Shown one piece after another: positions 1 through 7,978 of a DNA stretch of 13,574 nucleotides (position 1 is its first letter; each line of letters starts with the position of its first letter). Both the position numbers and the translations under genes were made by a program. The DNA comes from Saccoglossus kowalevskii (taxonomy: Eukaryota > Hemichordata > Enteropneusta > Harrimaniidae), in assembly GCF_000003605.2 (NCBI RefSeq), contig NW_003131856.1, positions 499,322 to 512,895 of the forward strand. Direction: 5' to 3'. The notes under the pieces were generated by a model. It was not told where the DNA came from, ran no database searches, and was given only the letters and a program-made list of their open reading frames with translations.

Positions 1-766
1 AGCGATTTCACTAAAATTAACATTTAAAGTGAAAATCAAAATAAAATCATATCACCAAGTAATTATCTTCTTTCACAATTCAGTTTCGAAGACCTCCAAT
101 TTGGATATAGCATCTGAAAAGTGAACCAGAGAATCTGTTTCTCAAATAAAGTACTGTAATTTTCTGTATTTGTCTTTCATTGCCTTTGATTTAATATAGG
201 TCCGTGCCAAATGACGGCCAAGTGAATTCCTAACATTTTCTAGAAACTAACATTTTTGTTTTTCAATTTCAATTGATGGATTGGTAAGCAGTAACAATTT
301 AATATTTAGCTGTGGTTCTCGAAGTTATGCCTGTGGTGGGGCGACATCTTCCTTTCAATTTTGATTTTGAAATTTGCGTCAAAAAAAAACTTATTTTCAA
401 TTTGAGACTCATTTTATTGACGTTCTAGGGGATATTTGCAGAAATTTGCACATCGAGTCGGACAAAGAAGATAAAAGACAAGTGGTATGTTTCCAGTCAG
501 TTATGTTCAGAAATTTGCCATTGTCTCTAATGAAAGTTAGTTGTTTATCTAGAAAAACGTTACTTTCTTGTACATTTTATAGGCAACGTGTGGAGATTGT
601 TTACATAACGAACATCAGAAATAACGAATAAAACCCCGTCATTTGGTCGTAACGTGACTATATTCCAGCCACACAATTTGTTGAATCTCCGTTCACTGTC
701 ATTATTATTCAAATTAAAGAGTTATTTCCTTTTCGAAGTGCTTGAATGTGTTTGTGATAGTCTATT
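1..766. other. Non-coding AT-rich left flank
   Basis: I see no convincing gene here. The one reading frame of about 85 codons (374-631, +) has no recognisable motif and begins at a non-ATG codon, so I treat it as chance. The only structure noticed is an 11-bp perfect inverted pair, CCAAATGACGG at 207-217 and its reverse complement at 636-646. The similarity does not extend past the 11 bp. Confidence 0.5.
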
Positions 767-790
767 TTGGGGCCGGCGCTGAATCGTGCA

Positions 791-1003
791 ATGTCCATCC
801 GTATTCGCATTTCGGATGAGGTGTTAGATCTGAAAGAACCGTTAACTTTTGAGCAGCTAAATACTTTATCTAATAAGAGACCTGGCTTGCAACAATGTAG
901 TTGGCGCTCGTCTTTTATCTGTTATCATTTATTGCTGGGTTCGCCGTCGACTGTAAATGCAAGTAACCGAGACGCCCCCCTCTCTAGCGAATTAATAAAA
1001 TGA
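791..1003 (+). other. Unidentified reading frame of about 70 codons
   Basis: An open frame from the ATG at 791 to the stop ending at 1003 gives about 70 residues. The frame stays open upstream to 767, so the true start, if any, is unclear. The composition is mixed with no signal peptide, membrane segment or motif that I recognise. It is slightly richer in G+C than its surroundings, and a 6-bp hairpin (CATCCG / CGGATG) lies near its start. It could be a decayed exon or transposon fragment or pure chance. I would not annotate it as a gene without transcript or homology support. Confidence 0.12.
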
Positions 1004-1057
1004 AACATTCCAAAATGGGAAAAGGATAACTGAGAATTACAGTCAAATCTAAATTGT

Positions 1058-1207
1058 CATCACTTACCGCCAATCACCTATTAAAATCACGCAGAAAACC
1101 AAATGCTAGATTCCAGAATATATTATATATTCACTTGTATTTATCACCTAGAAAGTATCGGGTGATTGGAAACCCCTTTTTTTTAGCAATACGAGTTGTA
1201 AGTGATG
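1058..1207. repeat. Imperfect foldback (MITE-like or hairpin repeat)
   Basis: Two nested inverted pairs face each other. CATCACTTAC (1058-1067) pairs with GTAAGTGATG (1198-1207), and CCAATCACC (1070-1078) pairs with GGTGATTGG (1161-1169). The order is that of a single foldback whose right arm carries about 28 extra bases. Part of it (1144-1168) recurs with 21 of 25 matching bases at 7471-7495, which suggests a dispersed element. No target-site duplication is obvious. Confidence 0.4.
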
Positions 1208-1212
1208 TAATC

Positions 1213-2108
1213 CAATTAGTTAGACACATACGAAACTAAGTTTTTTTTCAATGCCGCAGATTTTAAAAACAGCAGCAGCACATATATGGCAATTCGATAT
1301 GAATATAATAGTTTCTGATTATTCCGTATGGAAAAAAAAATAGTTAATAAGGCAACTGTATCAACTGCTATCTGTTGCAGTTGTTTGGATATAAATGGGT
1401 ATGAAAACAAAGGAAACATCGGATGGATACATACCTTCAATGGTCAGCTATGCCCTGCTGAGAATCAATGACATGTCATTAACTCTTGGTTTGTGCCTTG
1501 AGGTCCATGTATCTCTCTTACCAATTTGACAGTGTGTTGTTTGTTTTGTTTGTGTGTCCCCTGTATATTTCTTGTCCTCTGTGCTTGTTTGTCGAATAAC
1601 CTATCTTCACCGTGAACAACGCAATTAACATAATACTAAAACAACATTCAGAATAATAATGGTGAGGAACATAATTAATAGATTTATTTGAACTAATAAA
1701 ACATTATGTCCCACAAGTATAACATGGAATCGTTCAAAGCATTACCTATCAATTATGTAGTCAATTATAGATAATAAATTATTTCATATGCCACCTATTG
1801 AATTTGCAATTTAGTAAGTAGCGCCTTTAAAGTCGTTTCTCTTTTATCGACATTGCTAATGAGTTCCAACGATGAATTTGGCCTTTGAACGAACAAATTG
1901 ATTTAAGAAATGACTGTTGTATATATGAATATAAAATCAACATCAAAATTATTTTCTTGCTAAATTGTCATGTTTTAAATTGAATATCAAGTGGTAAGTT
2001 TACAATTTACATATATACAAAAAATCTAAGCTGTTTAAAAAGATATGTAATATAATCAACCCTATTTATTAAAAATGTAACTGTAAAACCACTCCATTTT
2101 TGCATTAG
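1213..2108. other. Non-coding stretch, no gene seen
   Basis: AT-rich sequence with many stops in all frames. The only notable composition is a TG-rich low-complexity run around 1531-1557. The minus-strand frame at 1216-1440 has no recognisable features and is treated as chance. Confidence 0.5.
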
Positions 2109-2192
2109 GTAAATATGGTAATTAATGATCAAAGCATACCATATGCAGATGATATTGAGATGGTTAATGATCGTAAGTGTCAAGTCAAGTAA
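2109..2192 (+). pseudogene. Possible LINE reverse-transcriptase fragment (YADD motif)
   Basis: A 27-codon frame between in-frame stops contains the residues S-I-P-Y-A-D-D-I-E-M-V. This resembles the catalytic (Y/F)-A-D-D box and flanks of non-LTR reverse transcriptases, where a short hydrophobic strand surrounds the Asp pair. I cannot extend the similarity past the stops on either side. It is therefore either a very short remnant or a coincidence. The motif is seen directly; assignment to a LINE is inference. Confidence 0.2.
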
Positions 2193-2322
2193 GGATATTA
2201 TTGTGTTACGTTTTTCCTGAAGCCAAATTGGAAATTATTCAACATTTTTAATTTCTCTCTTTCTTAATATATATAGACCTATAATTACCAATTTGCGGGG
2301 CAACTTTAGCAACTTGATTCCC

Positions 2323-2333
2323 GGGGGGGGGGG
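2323..2333 (+). repeat. Poly-G run (11 G)
   Basis: Eleven consecutive G bases directly after CC in otherwise AT-rich DNA. A run of this length is prone to length variation and sequencing error, and could stack as a G-rich structure. Confidence 0.8.
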
Positions 2334-2433
2334 AAGTGAAATATAAATTATATGAGCAAGTGGTTGACAAATATCCACAATATTTTCTTGGATCACGTAG
2401 TTTAATTTCACATTCAACATCGACACGTGTAAT

Positions 2434-2464
2434 CTGATAAAAAATAAAATAAATAAAATAAATT
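2434..2464 (+). repeat. A-rich AAAT/AAAAT microsatellite
   Basis: About six imperfect AAAT/AAAAT units in tandem. This is low-complexity sequence that could be a microsatellite or an old poly(A) tail. No element upstream of it was recognised. Confidence 0.65.
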
Positions 2465-3025
2465 CGTTAACCTGTTCGATAGATATAATGTAAAATCGAG
2501 ATCAGAATTTATATTTGCAGAGAGTATTGTGCCAATATTTACAAAAAAACATGCATTGAACTCTTTATTTATATATATTTGAAGTCAGGTTTCTTGTTTA
2601 CGTTTTGATATTGGAAGTTACGGATATACATGTTAATGGAAGACAAAAGTTCAGTGAAGCAAGAAAAGCTAGAAACCCATCAAAATGACAACTCAACGAT
2701 TCGATATTTATATACAAAACACTAAAACTTTTGTTACACTATTTTGGAAGGAATAAAGCCTGTGACGTAACGACATACTGCTACAGTTTAAATTGTCAAA
2801 TATCAGACTTAACCGACTAAGAGACAATCAACTGCAATAGTTACGTAATCGCTTTTTTCTTTTGATATTGTAAATTTGTTATGAAACAACTCCACAAAAT
2901 ACAGACTCTGTAATGCTAATTCCTTCTCTCATTAATGTTACAGAAAGGCTTCGTCGCCAGATGCGCTATTATAATATGCGCTATTCTGAACAATCGCCGT
3001 ACTGCCTTTGTGAATATTTCGCGGT
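2465..3025. other. Non-coding stretch, no gene seen
   Basis: No open frame of note and no repeat that I can define. Stops are frequent on both strands. Confidence 0.5.
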
Positions 3026-3135
3026 ATGCTCATAATATAAGGTTATCGACCGACGCGCAGCGGAGGTCGATGCGACAGCGTACTGTCTGAGTGCATACTT
3101 TGATGTATCTTCGTAATAACCTTATTATTATGCAT
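3026..3135. mobile_element. Small foldback element with about 20-bp inverted ends
   Basis: The left end at 3026-3046 and the right end at 3116-3135 are reverse complements apart from two small gaps, both ending in the shared ATAAGGTTAT. Inside lies a second perfect 7-bp hairpin, ATCGACC (3045-3051) with GGTCGAT (3065-3071), whose loop is unusually CG-rich (GACGCGCAGCG). The size of 110 bp and lack of coding capacity fit a MITE or foldback element. No clear target-site duplication is seen, so the class is open. Confidence 0.45.
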
Positions 3136-3571
3136 CTTTTCTCTTCAAGGATACATCATGGAAATGCCGAAATTCAAAAAGTTTAGAACGGAATCAGCGA
3201 ACTTCTTTGTATGGAGTCCGGTCAAATCCTGGTAGCAGCCATGTTTGTTTTTATTATTAGAGGACGGTTACGCGCGTAATCATTCCATATTTGGAATTCG
3301 CATTTCCAAATATGGTAGTATAAAAATACCCCGTAAAATACCGCAAAATTACAGCACGCTGTAACCTATGGCGTTACGGTGACAGATGTATAATAATAAC
3401 ATAATAACATCATAATATCTTTTTTCAACTGTTAATCCTATTAGTATTTATTGACCTGTCACAAAATATTTGTCGCTTAATAAAACCGTATGAGCTGAAC
3501 TGTGATATTCATGGAAAAGGAGATTGATGACAATCTGCCGGATTTATTACACTGTCACAGATCGTATCACA
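3136..3571. other. Non-coding sequence upstream of the sulfatase pseudogene
   Basis: No gene is seen. It contains the CArG palindrome listed separately. An ATG at 3511 is in frame with the pseudogene start at 3607, giving a 32-residue extension with no counterpart in the intact copy. I regard this as chance. Confidence 0.45.
3285..3315. promoter_or_regulatory. Twin CArG boxes in a perfect 12-bp palindrome
   Basis: CCATATTTGGAA at 3285-3296 and its exact reverse complement at 3304-3315 are separated by 7 bases. Each arm contains a perfect CC(A/T)6GG box (3285-3294 and 3306-3315), the consensus bound by serum response factor and related MADS-box proteins in animals. It lies about 290 bp upstream of the pseudogene's ATG. 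The sequence match is direct; any regulatory role is inference, because a simple foldback of this sequence would give two boxes automatically. Confidence 0.35.
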
Positions 3572-3606
3572 TGATTATAACACACGTTGGTGATGTTAAA
3601 ATATAC

Positions 3607-3810
3607 ATGGTTGGGGCATTACACTCGTTTTTACTTACCGTGTCTTCCTCTAGACCGCATATAATATTCATTCTCGCTGACGACTTGGGTTGGAGCGATG
3701 TTGGCTATCATGGTTCCGTTATAAAAACACCAAAAATGAAGCTAGACAACTACTATATGTCGTTGTTATGTACGCCACCGAGAGGCCAGTTATTGTCTGG
3801 CAGATATTCG
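3607..3810 (+). pseudogene. Pseudogene exon 1 (signal peptide, metal and formylglycine sites)
   Basis: This exon has 68 codons against 81 in the intact copy. The whole difference is two in-frame deletions (5 and 8 codons), so the exon alone is still open. The start is chosen by alignment with the ATG at 7979. It ends at a usable donor, GTACGT (3811-3816). Confidence 0.85.
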
Positions 3811-4152
3811 GTACGTACCGAATATTGAAGTGATGATTGAGTTAATCTTAGGCGGGGAATTTCCCACGTTAGATGTTGCATATGCCGGGATTAAACCCGG
3901 TTTATTTGGGAAGGTAACTGATATTAAATACAAAATTACGATGAGCCAAATTACCAATCACAATTACCTGTATACCAATTATTCAAAAGTAATAAATGAA
4001 ATATTCATGAGGCTAGTAACAGTGGAATTTCACCCACCAGTTGAAGGGAAATACGGTAATATTTTGGGTTCCATTAATTTAAATATACCTTTCCCGTTAA
4101 ATATTGAAACTGTGAACTTATTGTATTGACACAATCATAATTATGATGTTAG

Positions 4153-4325
4153 ATTCACACTGGATTACAACATCGTACCATTGATATGTTTACCCATCGA
4201 CGAAACCATTCTACCACAAAAGTTAAAAGAACGCGGACATGCCACTCACATGGTAGAGAATTGGCATCTTGGTTTTTACAGAAAAGAATGTTTGCCGAAT
4301 TACAGAGGATTCGATACATTTATGG
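4153..4325 (+). pseudogene. Pseudogene exon 2 with 14-nt frameshift
   Basis: It is 173 bp against 187 bp in the intact copy; the missing 14 bases correspond to 8773-8786. After the junction the ancestral frame is lost. A shifted frame runs from about 4186 to 4380 and produces an unrelated Arg/His-rich sequence that should not be annotated as a protein. The exon ends at the same GCAAGT donor as the intact copy. Confidence 0.85.
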
Positions 4326-4480
4326 GCAAGTACATTTTGTATATGCATTGATTATAATAATTATGCAAGCATGTATGTGACTATAGACACAAACATTGAA
4401 GAAACAAATATATAATGTTGTATACATTGTGTTGTTTTTGTAACGTTAGAAATTAATTATTGACAGTAAGAAGATACTAA

Positions 4481-4646
4481 TTAAAGCGGGAGTGTCGTCA
4501 CCTGCGCACGCGCGGGAATTGAGTCCCAAGCGACGATAGCAATACACGCTAAAAACGCAAAGGCTCATAGGTTAGAAGCTTGTTTGTAAACAATGACACG
4601 CTATGGCCACCTGACGCATGCGTAGGTGACGACTCCCCCGCTTTAA
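4481..4646 (+). mobile_element. MITE-like element 1 (166 bp, TTAA-bounded TIRs)
   Basis: A short non-coding element whose ends are inverted repeats of about 35 bp. The left end begins TTAAAGCGGG and continues through GTCGTCACCT. The right end, reverse-complemented, begins TTAAAGCGGGGGAGTCGTCA. TTAA stands at both borders and may be the target duplication (piggyBac-like habit) or part of the TIR. It lies in intron 2 of the pseudogene and has no counterpart in the 197-bp intron of the intact copy, so it arrived after the duplication or was lost there. Its GC-rich ends contrast with the AT-rich host. Confidence 0.8.
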
Positions 4647-4719
4647 CACGTGGTGCTAGACGCTTTCAATGCAGAATGGTAAGTGTTGATAAGTGTATCT
4701 ACGGTGAATCAATTTGCAT

Positions 4720-4895
4720 TTTTTTATCAGGGCCTGGTCGATTATTATTATCACAATATCAGTACCGGAATATACCATGGCTGGGATCTTTGAAGAAATA
4801 ATGACGTCATCGCTCAAAATTACGCCGGTCAATATTCAACCCACGTGTTTGCAGATGAGACCCAGATTATCATCATGAAGCATAAACCGGAAGTA
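4720..4895 (+). pseudogene. Pseudogene exon 3 with lost acceptor and nonsense codon
   Basis: The exon is 176 bp, exactly as in the intact copy, and remains in register. The acceptor dinucleotide is AT at 4718-4719. The in-frame TGA at 4791-4793 replaces CGA, a change expected from deamination of a methylated CpG. The donor GTGAGT after 4895 is kept. Confidence 0.85.
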
Positions 4896-4956
4896 GTGAG
4901 TAACATCGTAGATTTACTAGAAACATCTCACACATAGAAGGAGTTCTTTCTTCCCG

Positions 4957-5125
4957 TTAAAGCGGGGGAGTCGTTACATACGCATACGGCAAACGGCCAT
5001 TGCGTGTCGTTGTTTACGAACAAACGTCTACCTATGAACGTTTGCGTTTTTATCATGCGTTGTTATCGTCGCTCGGGCCTCAATTCCCGCGCACGCGCAG
5101 GTGACGACCCCTCCGCGCGCTTTAA
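4957..5125 (-). mobile_element. MITE-like element 2 (169 bp), inverted relative to element 1
   Basis: It matches the reverse complement of 4481-4646 along nearly its full length, including the ends (TTAAAGCGGGGGAGTCGT at the left, GCTTTAA at the right), inner words such as GTTTGCGTTTTTA and the CTCAATTCCCGCGC block. TTAA is present at both borders. It sits 61 bp after exon 3 of the pseudogene. Elements 1 and 2 together form a long inverted repeat around that exon. Confidence 0.8.
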
Positions 5126-6420
5126 GTAATAGTGAGTTAGTACACTATTTGTTGTTTGTATGTGAGCTTAGTTGACTGCGTTTCTTATGTATGTGATCTA
5201 GTAGAACAAAGCATGTGGTATAGAGCTTATTTTCCGGTTCTACTACGCTAGCTAAATATTTTGGAAGCAAGACACACCGATACCCCCACATCAAACTACA
5301 TTGTTAAGTAACAAAAAACGTAGGCGGCCATTTTATTTTTGTCTGTTCGAATTTCGCGCAGTTAGTTTTTTTGTAGATTAAACTATTGAGTATATTGATG
5401 TAATTATGATAGAATATTTTGAATATGTGGATTCGGCAACACGATGTTCGCGTGCTTTTAATTTCCCGTGTTTTGTGGTTTGCCCGTTTGCATAAATTTA
5501 ATGGGGCAAAATTATACCGATAGAAAAAAGTACAAATCACTCACAGCTGTTACATAAATCCACGTCTCTATTTAAAGTTCTGTATTCTATAGAAATTACA
5601 CTATTGATGTAGGATTGCTTATTTTGTTTGTATCATTTCAGTGGGAGGGAATATTTAATGCTTAATCCCCGTATGTAAAAAATGACTGTTAAAAAAAGTT
5701 AATCGCCCTATCATTATATGTATGAGAGTAATGAGTTTAAAAGTACCTGTCATTTGGGTCCATCAGTCAATTAATCTGTAATATGTGAATTAAAGTGAGA
5801 TAATTGTCGTATCTTGCTTGTCGAGCCAATCGTGTCATTCTGCTTATTTAAAAAAAAAACATACATATATCTGTACGCTGGAATTTAATATAGCTAAAAT
5901 TATGCTTTTTGATTAGAAATAACAAATTATGTTACATTTGTGTTTAACTCCCTTCTTAACAAGTGACACAAATTTGGATGAATCAATAAACAATAAACAA
6001 GGCTACAGAAAATAAAGTTGTCGGGCAGATTTTGGAGGGCCAATTTGTGAACATGAGGGAAAGTAACACCAATAGAATTCCCATAGACGACAGCGTTAAC
6101 CTTAGTGTCGATAACAATAATTTGAAATTATCGTTTACTTGTACATTTTTACCATGCTTTTACCAAAACCAAACTGTTTGACAATTTTTTTTTTACAAAA
6201 AACATAACCCAGATACACAAAATTAAGAGCATCGGACATTTATCACATTGTCACAATGGAATATTAATAATAATATTACGTAATATTTACGTCACACACC
6301 GCTGTACGAAACATGAATACAAATCACAGCAAAAATAACAATATTATAAACAAATTAAATTAAAAGTCTTCAAAATACTTTAAAAATGACATTACCATTA
6401 AAATCGGAGAACTGTCTTCT
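5126..6420. other. Non-coding inter-copy sequence
   Basis: No gene is seen. The first part (to about 5500) belongs to the duplicated unit, including a TTCGCG-rich block at 5393-5500. The rest is AT-rich. A perfect 16-bp palindrome, AATATTACGTAATATT, lies at 6272-6287. The part next to 6420 may be the 3' untranslated tail of the LINE on the minus strand. The minus-strand frame at 5304-5540 is judged to be chance. Confidence 0.5.
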
Positions 6421-7187
6421 AAAAAGTTGAGTTTTCAGACTTCTCTTAAAAAACATTGATTTTGATTGACTGACAAATGGAGAATGGAAGTTCATTTCAA
6501 AAGGAGGGCATAATTACCAAAAGAACGCCAACCATATGTCTTTGTGGTACATTTTTAATTTTGTCTTTTCAATAAAAAAAGACCAGTGTTAGATGACCGA
6601 GACTATGATCACAAGTCACATAAATAAATTGGAGCAGAATTATTAAAAAAATTACAGACAGTCAACAGTACTTTAAATGCGTAGCCGATGCAAATTATAA
6701 GGTGTAGATGTATTGTAGTCAGATTTTTTTTTACAATTGACTAGTCTGGCTGCTGCATTTTGAACAGATTGGAGTTTGTCTAACTGAAATTGAGGGCATC
6801 CATTAAATATAATATTACAGTAGTCTAATCTTAATGTCACAAATGCATGGACTATTGAATTCATCGTAGCCGCTTTATCCAATAGAGTTCGATTTCTACT
6901 AATACAGTAATGTGCAAAGTAAGCTGACTTACAAATCTGATTAATATGGTGCCCCAAATCACCATCAGTTTCAAAATGAAATCTAAGATTACGGTCTGAG
7001 CTAAAAAAATTTATGTCAGACCCACCGATTATCAATGAGTTCAACATCTCAATGTTCTTTTTAAAGCGCGATGAATAATGAGTGATTTCCGTCTTGCCAG
7101 GGTTGAGAATCCACATGTTTGATTTCAGCCAATAAGGTACAATATTATTCATATTATAATAACATTGAGACTTGTGAATGACCTACT
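6421..7187 (-). pseudogene. Decayed LINE (non-LTR retrotransposon) reverse-transcriptase C-terminus
   Basis: On the minus strand an uninterrupted frame (7152 to 6673, 159 codons) carries hallmarks of the region after the RT catalytic box: W-L-K-S-N-x-W-I-L-N-P-G-K-T-E (residues 8-22), a G-D-L-G-H-H-I-N-Q-I segment, L-D-Y-C-N-I-I-F-N-G (about 109-118) and L-D-K-L-Q-S-V-Q-N-A-A-A-R-L-V. Past the stop, degraded pieces in shifting frames continue the family pattern: T-Y-G-W-R-S-F-G near 6540, N-E-L-P-F-S-I, and F-K-R-S-L-K-T-Q-L-F ending near 6421. This layout is typical of CR1/L2/jockey-like LINEs; the exact clade is uncertain. An in-frame stop (TAG) lies near 7183-7185 and the catalytic palm is absent, so the copy is 5'-truncated and dead. 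It sits between the two sulfatase copies. Confidence 0.85.
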
Positions 7188-7799
7188 TGGAAATAAAGGA
7201 CATGAAGCAGATTTTAGTAATATAGCAACGTTTTGGATAAAACATATTAACAAGCAACCATTACAATAATCTTTCAAAACTTATACATATATTTGAAATA
7301 TATAATAGTTTGAATTAAAATAAAAGCAATTATATAAGAATATCATCACAATACAATAATTAACTATTCCCTATCAACAGATATTTGGTTTTGACAAATA
7401 TTTGGATCTAACATGTGCTTGAAATAAAACCTTTAATCCCTTCACGTTTTTCGTTTATTGATAAACTATGTCACCTAGAAAGAGAGGGGTGATTGTTAGC
7501 CTTTATAATCATCTTTGTTATTTTGTTGTAAAACAAAATTCAACCCAAGTCAAATTCATCAGATACTCATACACGTAATGAGGGGCTTACAGTAGTTAAA
7601 ATAGCGACAACATTATTAATATGAAATATTAATGGATGTAGACATTTGACGAAGAATACATGACTTGTCGTTATTTGAATGAAAAAAAATAAATATGGAA
7701 TTTATCTGAACATGCTGTACGAAAATAATATGACACTTAGCTGTACCTTTCGTTGTCCTAAAATTGATGTTCCGAACACTGTGATCCGGATTCGACTTT
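7188..7799. other. Non-coding stretch upstream of the intact sulfatase copy
   Basis: AT-rich with no gene. It contains a 25-bp segment (7471-7495) that resembles 1144-1168 and is itself a small hairpin (TCACC ... GGTGA). Confidence 0.5.
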
Positions 7800-7809
7800 C
7801 CTGTAAATG

Positions 7810-7823
7810 GCGCCCTCTAGTGG
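7810..7823 (-). promoter_or_regulatory. Candidate CTCF binding site
   Basis: Read on the minus strand the 14 bases are CCACTAGAGGGCGC. This fits the core CTCF consensus CCASYAGRKGGCRS at every position. CTCF and its motif are conserved across bilaterian animals. The site lies 156 bp upstream of the intact sulfatase ATG and between the two copies. A dispersed repeat carrying the same word is an alternative source, and binding cannot be judged from sequence. Confidence 0.45.
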
Positions 7824-7978
7824 CAAAACGCTCATGCGGCTGGTGAAATGTGACGAGACGCTTGCGGGTGTTGAAAACCCATATGCGTAAACTCGACTGT
7901 TCGTAGTCAAATTGATTACTGCAGCTGTGTGTCTTCATTACTCAGTAGCAGATTGTATAGCGTGATGTTAAAATAGTC
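7824..7978 (+). promoter_or_regulatory. Presumed promoter/5' leader of the intact sulfatase copy
   Basis: Upstream sequence of the gene, somewhat richer in CG words than its surroundings. No clear TATA box is seen. The last ~20 bases (GTGATGTTAAAATA before the ATG) are shared with the pseudogene leader at 3588-3606, so duplication included at least a short leader. An in-frame TAG just upstream of 7979 supports that ATG as the start. Confidence 0.35.

Larger units (their letters stand above)
3607..4895 (+). pseudogene. Arylsulfatase B/I/J-like pseudogene, exons 1-3 only
   Basis: A decayed copy of the sulfatase gene at 7979-9296. Exons are 3607-3810, 4153-4325 and 4720-4895, with introns of 342 and 394 bp. 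Exon 1 keeps the ADDLGW metal-binding segment and a C-T-P-P-R formylglycine-type site (Ser to Pro at 3778-3780), but lacks 5 codons of the signal peptide and 8 codons after I-K-T-P. Exon 2 lacks 14 nt at 4188/4189, which shifts the frame, and the catalytic Lys codon of GKWH is Asn (4259-4261). The 3' splice site of intron 2 reads AT instead of AG (4718-4719). Exon 3 has TGA at 4791-4793 where the intact copy has CGA. The GC donor after exon 2 is kept. No later exons lie between here and the second copy, so the duplication was probably partial. Confidence 0.9.
3572..5500 (+). repeat. Left copy of a tandem segmental duplication
   Basis: This stretch matches 7950-9596 in the same orientation, in the same order and at similar spacing: leader, exon 1, exon 2, exon 3, and a downstream block rich in TTCGCG-type words (5393-5500 against 9493-9596). 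Introns have diverged and carry different insertions, so the match is strongest in the exons. The outer limits are approximate. The downstream block might instead be a dispersed repeat present in both places. Confidence 0.75.

Noticed and set aside
207-646. 11-bp perfect inverted pair as TIRs of a ~440-bp transposon
   Set aside because: Similarity stops exactly at 11 bp, with no target duplication and no interior coding or structural signal. Chance or old debris is as likely.
3511-3606. In-frame ATG extending the pseudogene N-terminus by 32 residues
   Set aside because: The intact copy has an in-frame stop just upstream of its ATG and no similar extension. The extension does not look like a signal peptide.
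3830-4129. 99-codon plus-strand frame immediately after pseudogene exon 1
   Set aside because: It lies wholly within intron 1 of the pseudogene, has no recognisable motif and has no counterpart in the intact copy.
4186-4380. 64-codon plus-strand frame rich in Arg/His
   Set aside because: It is the shifted frame created by the 14-nt deletion in pseudogene exon 2, not a separate gene.
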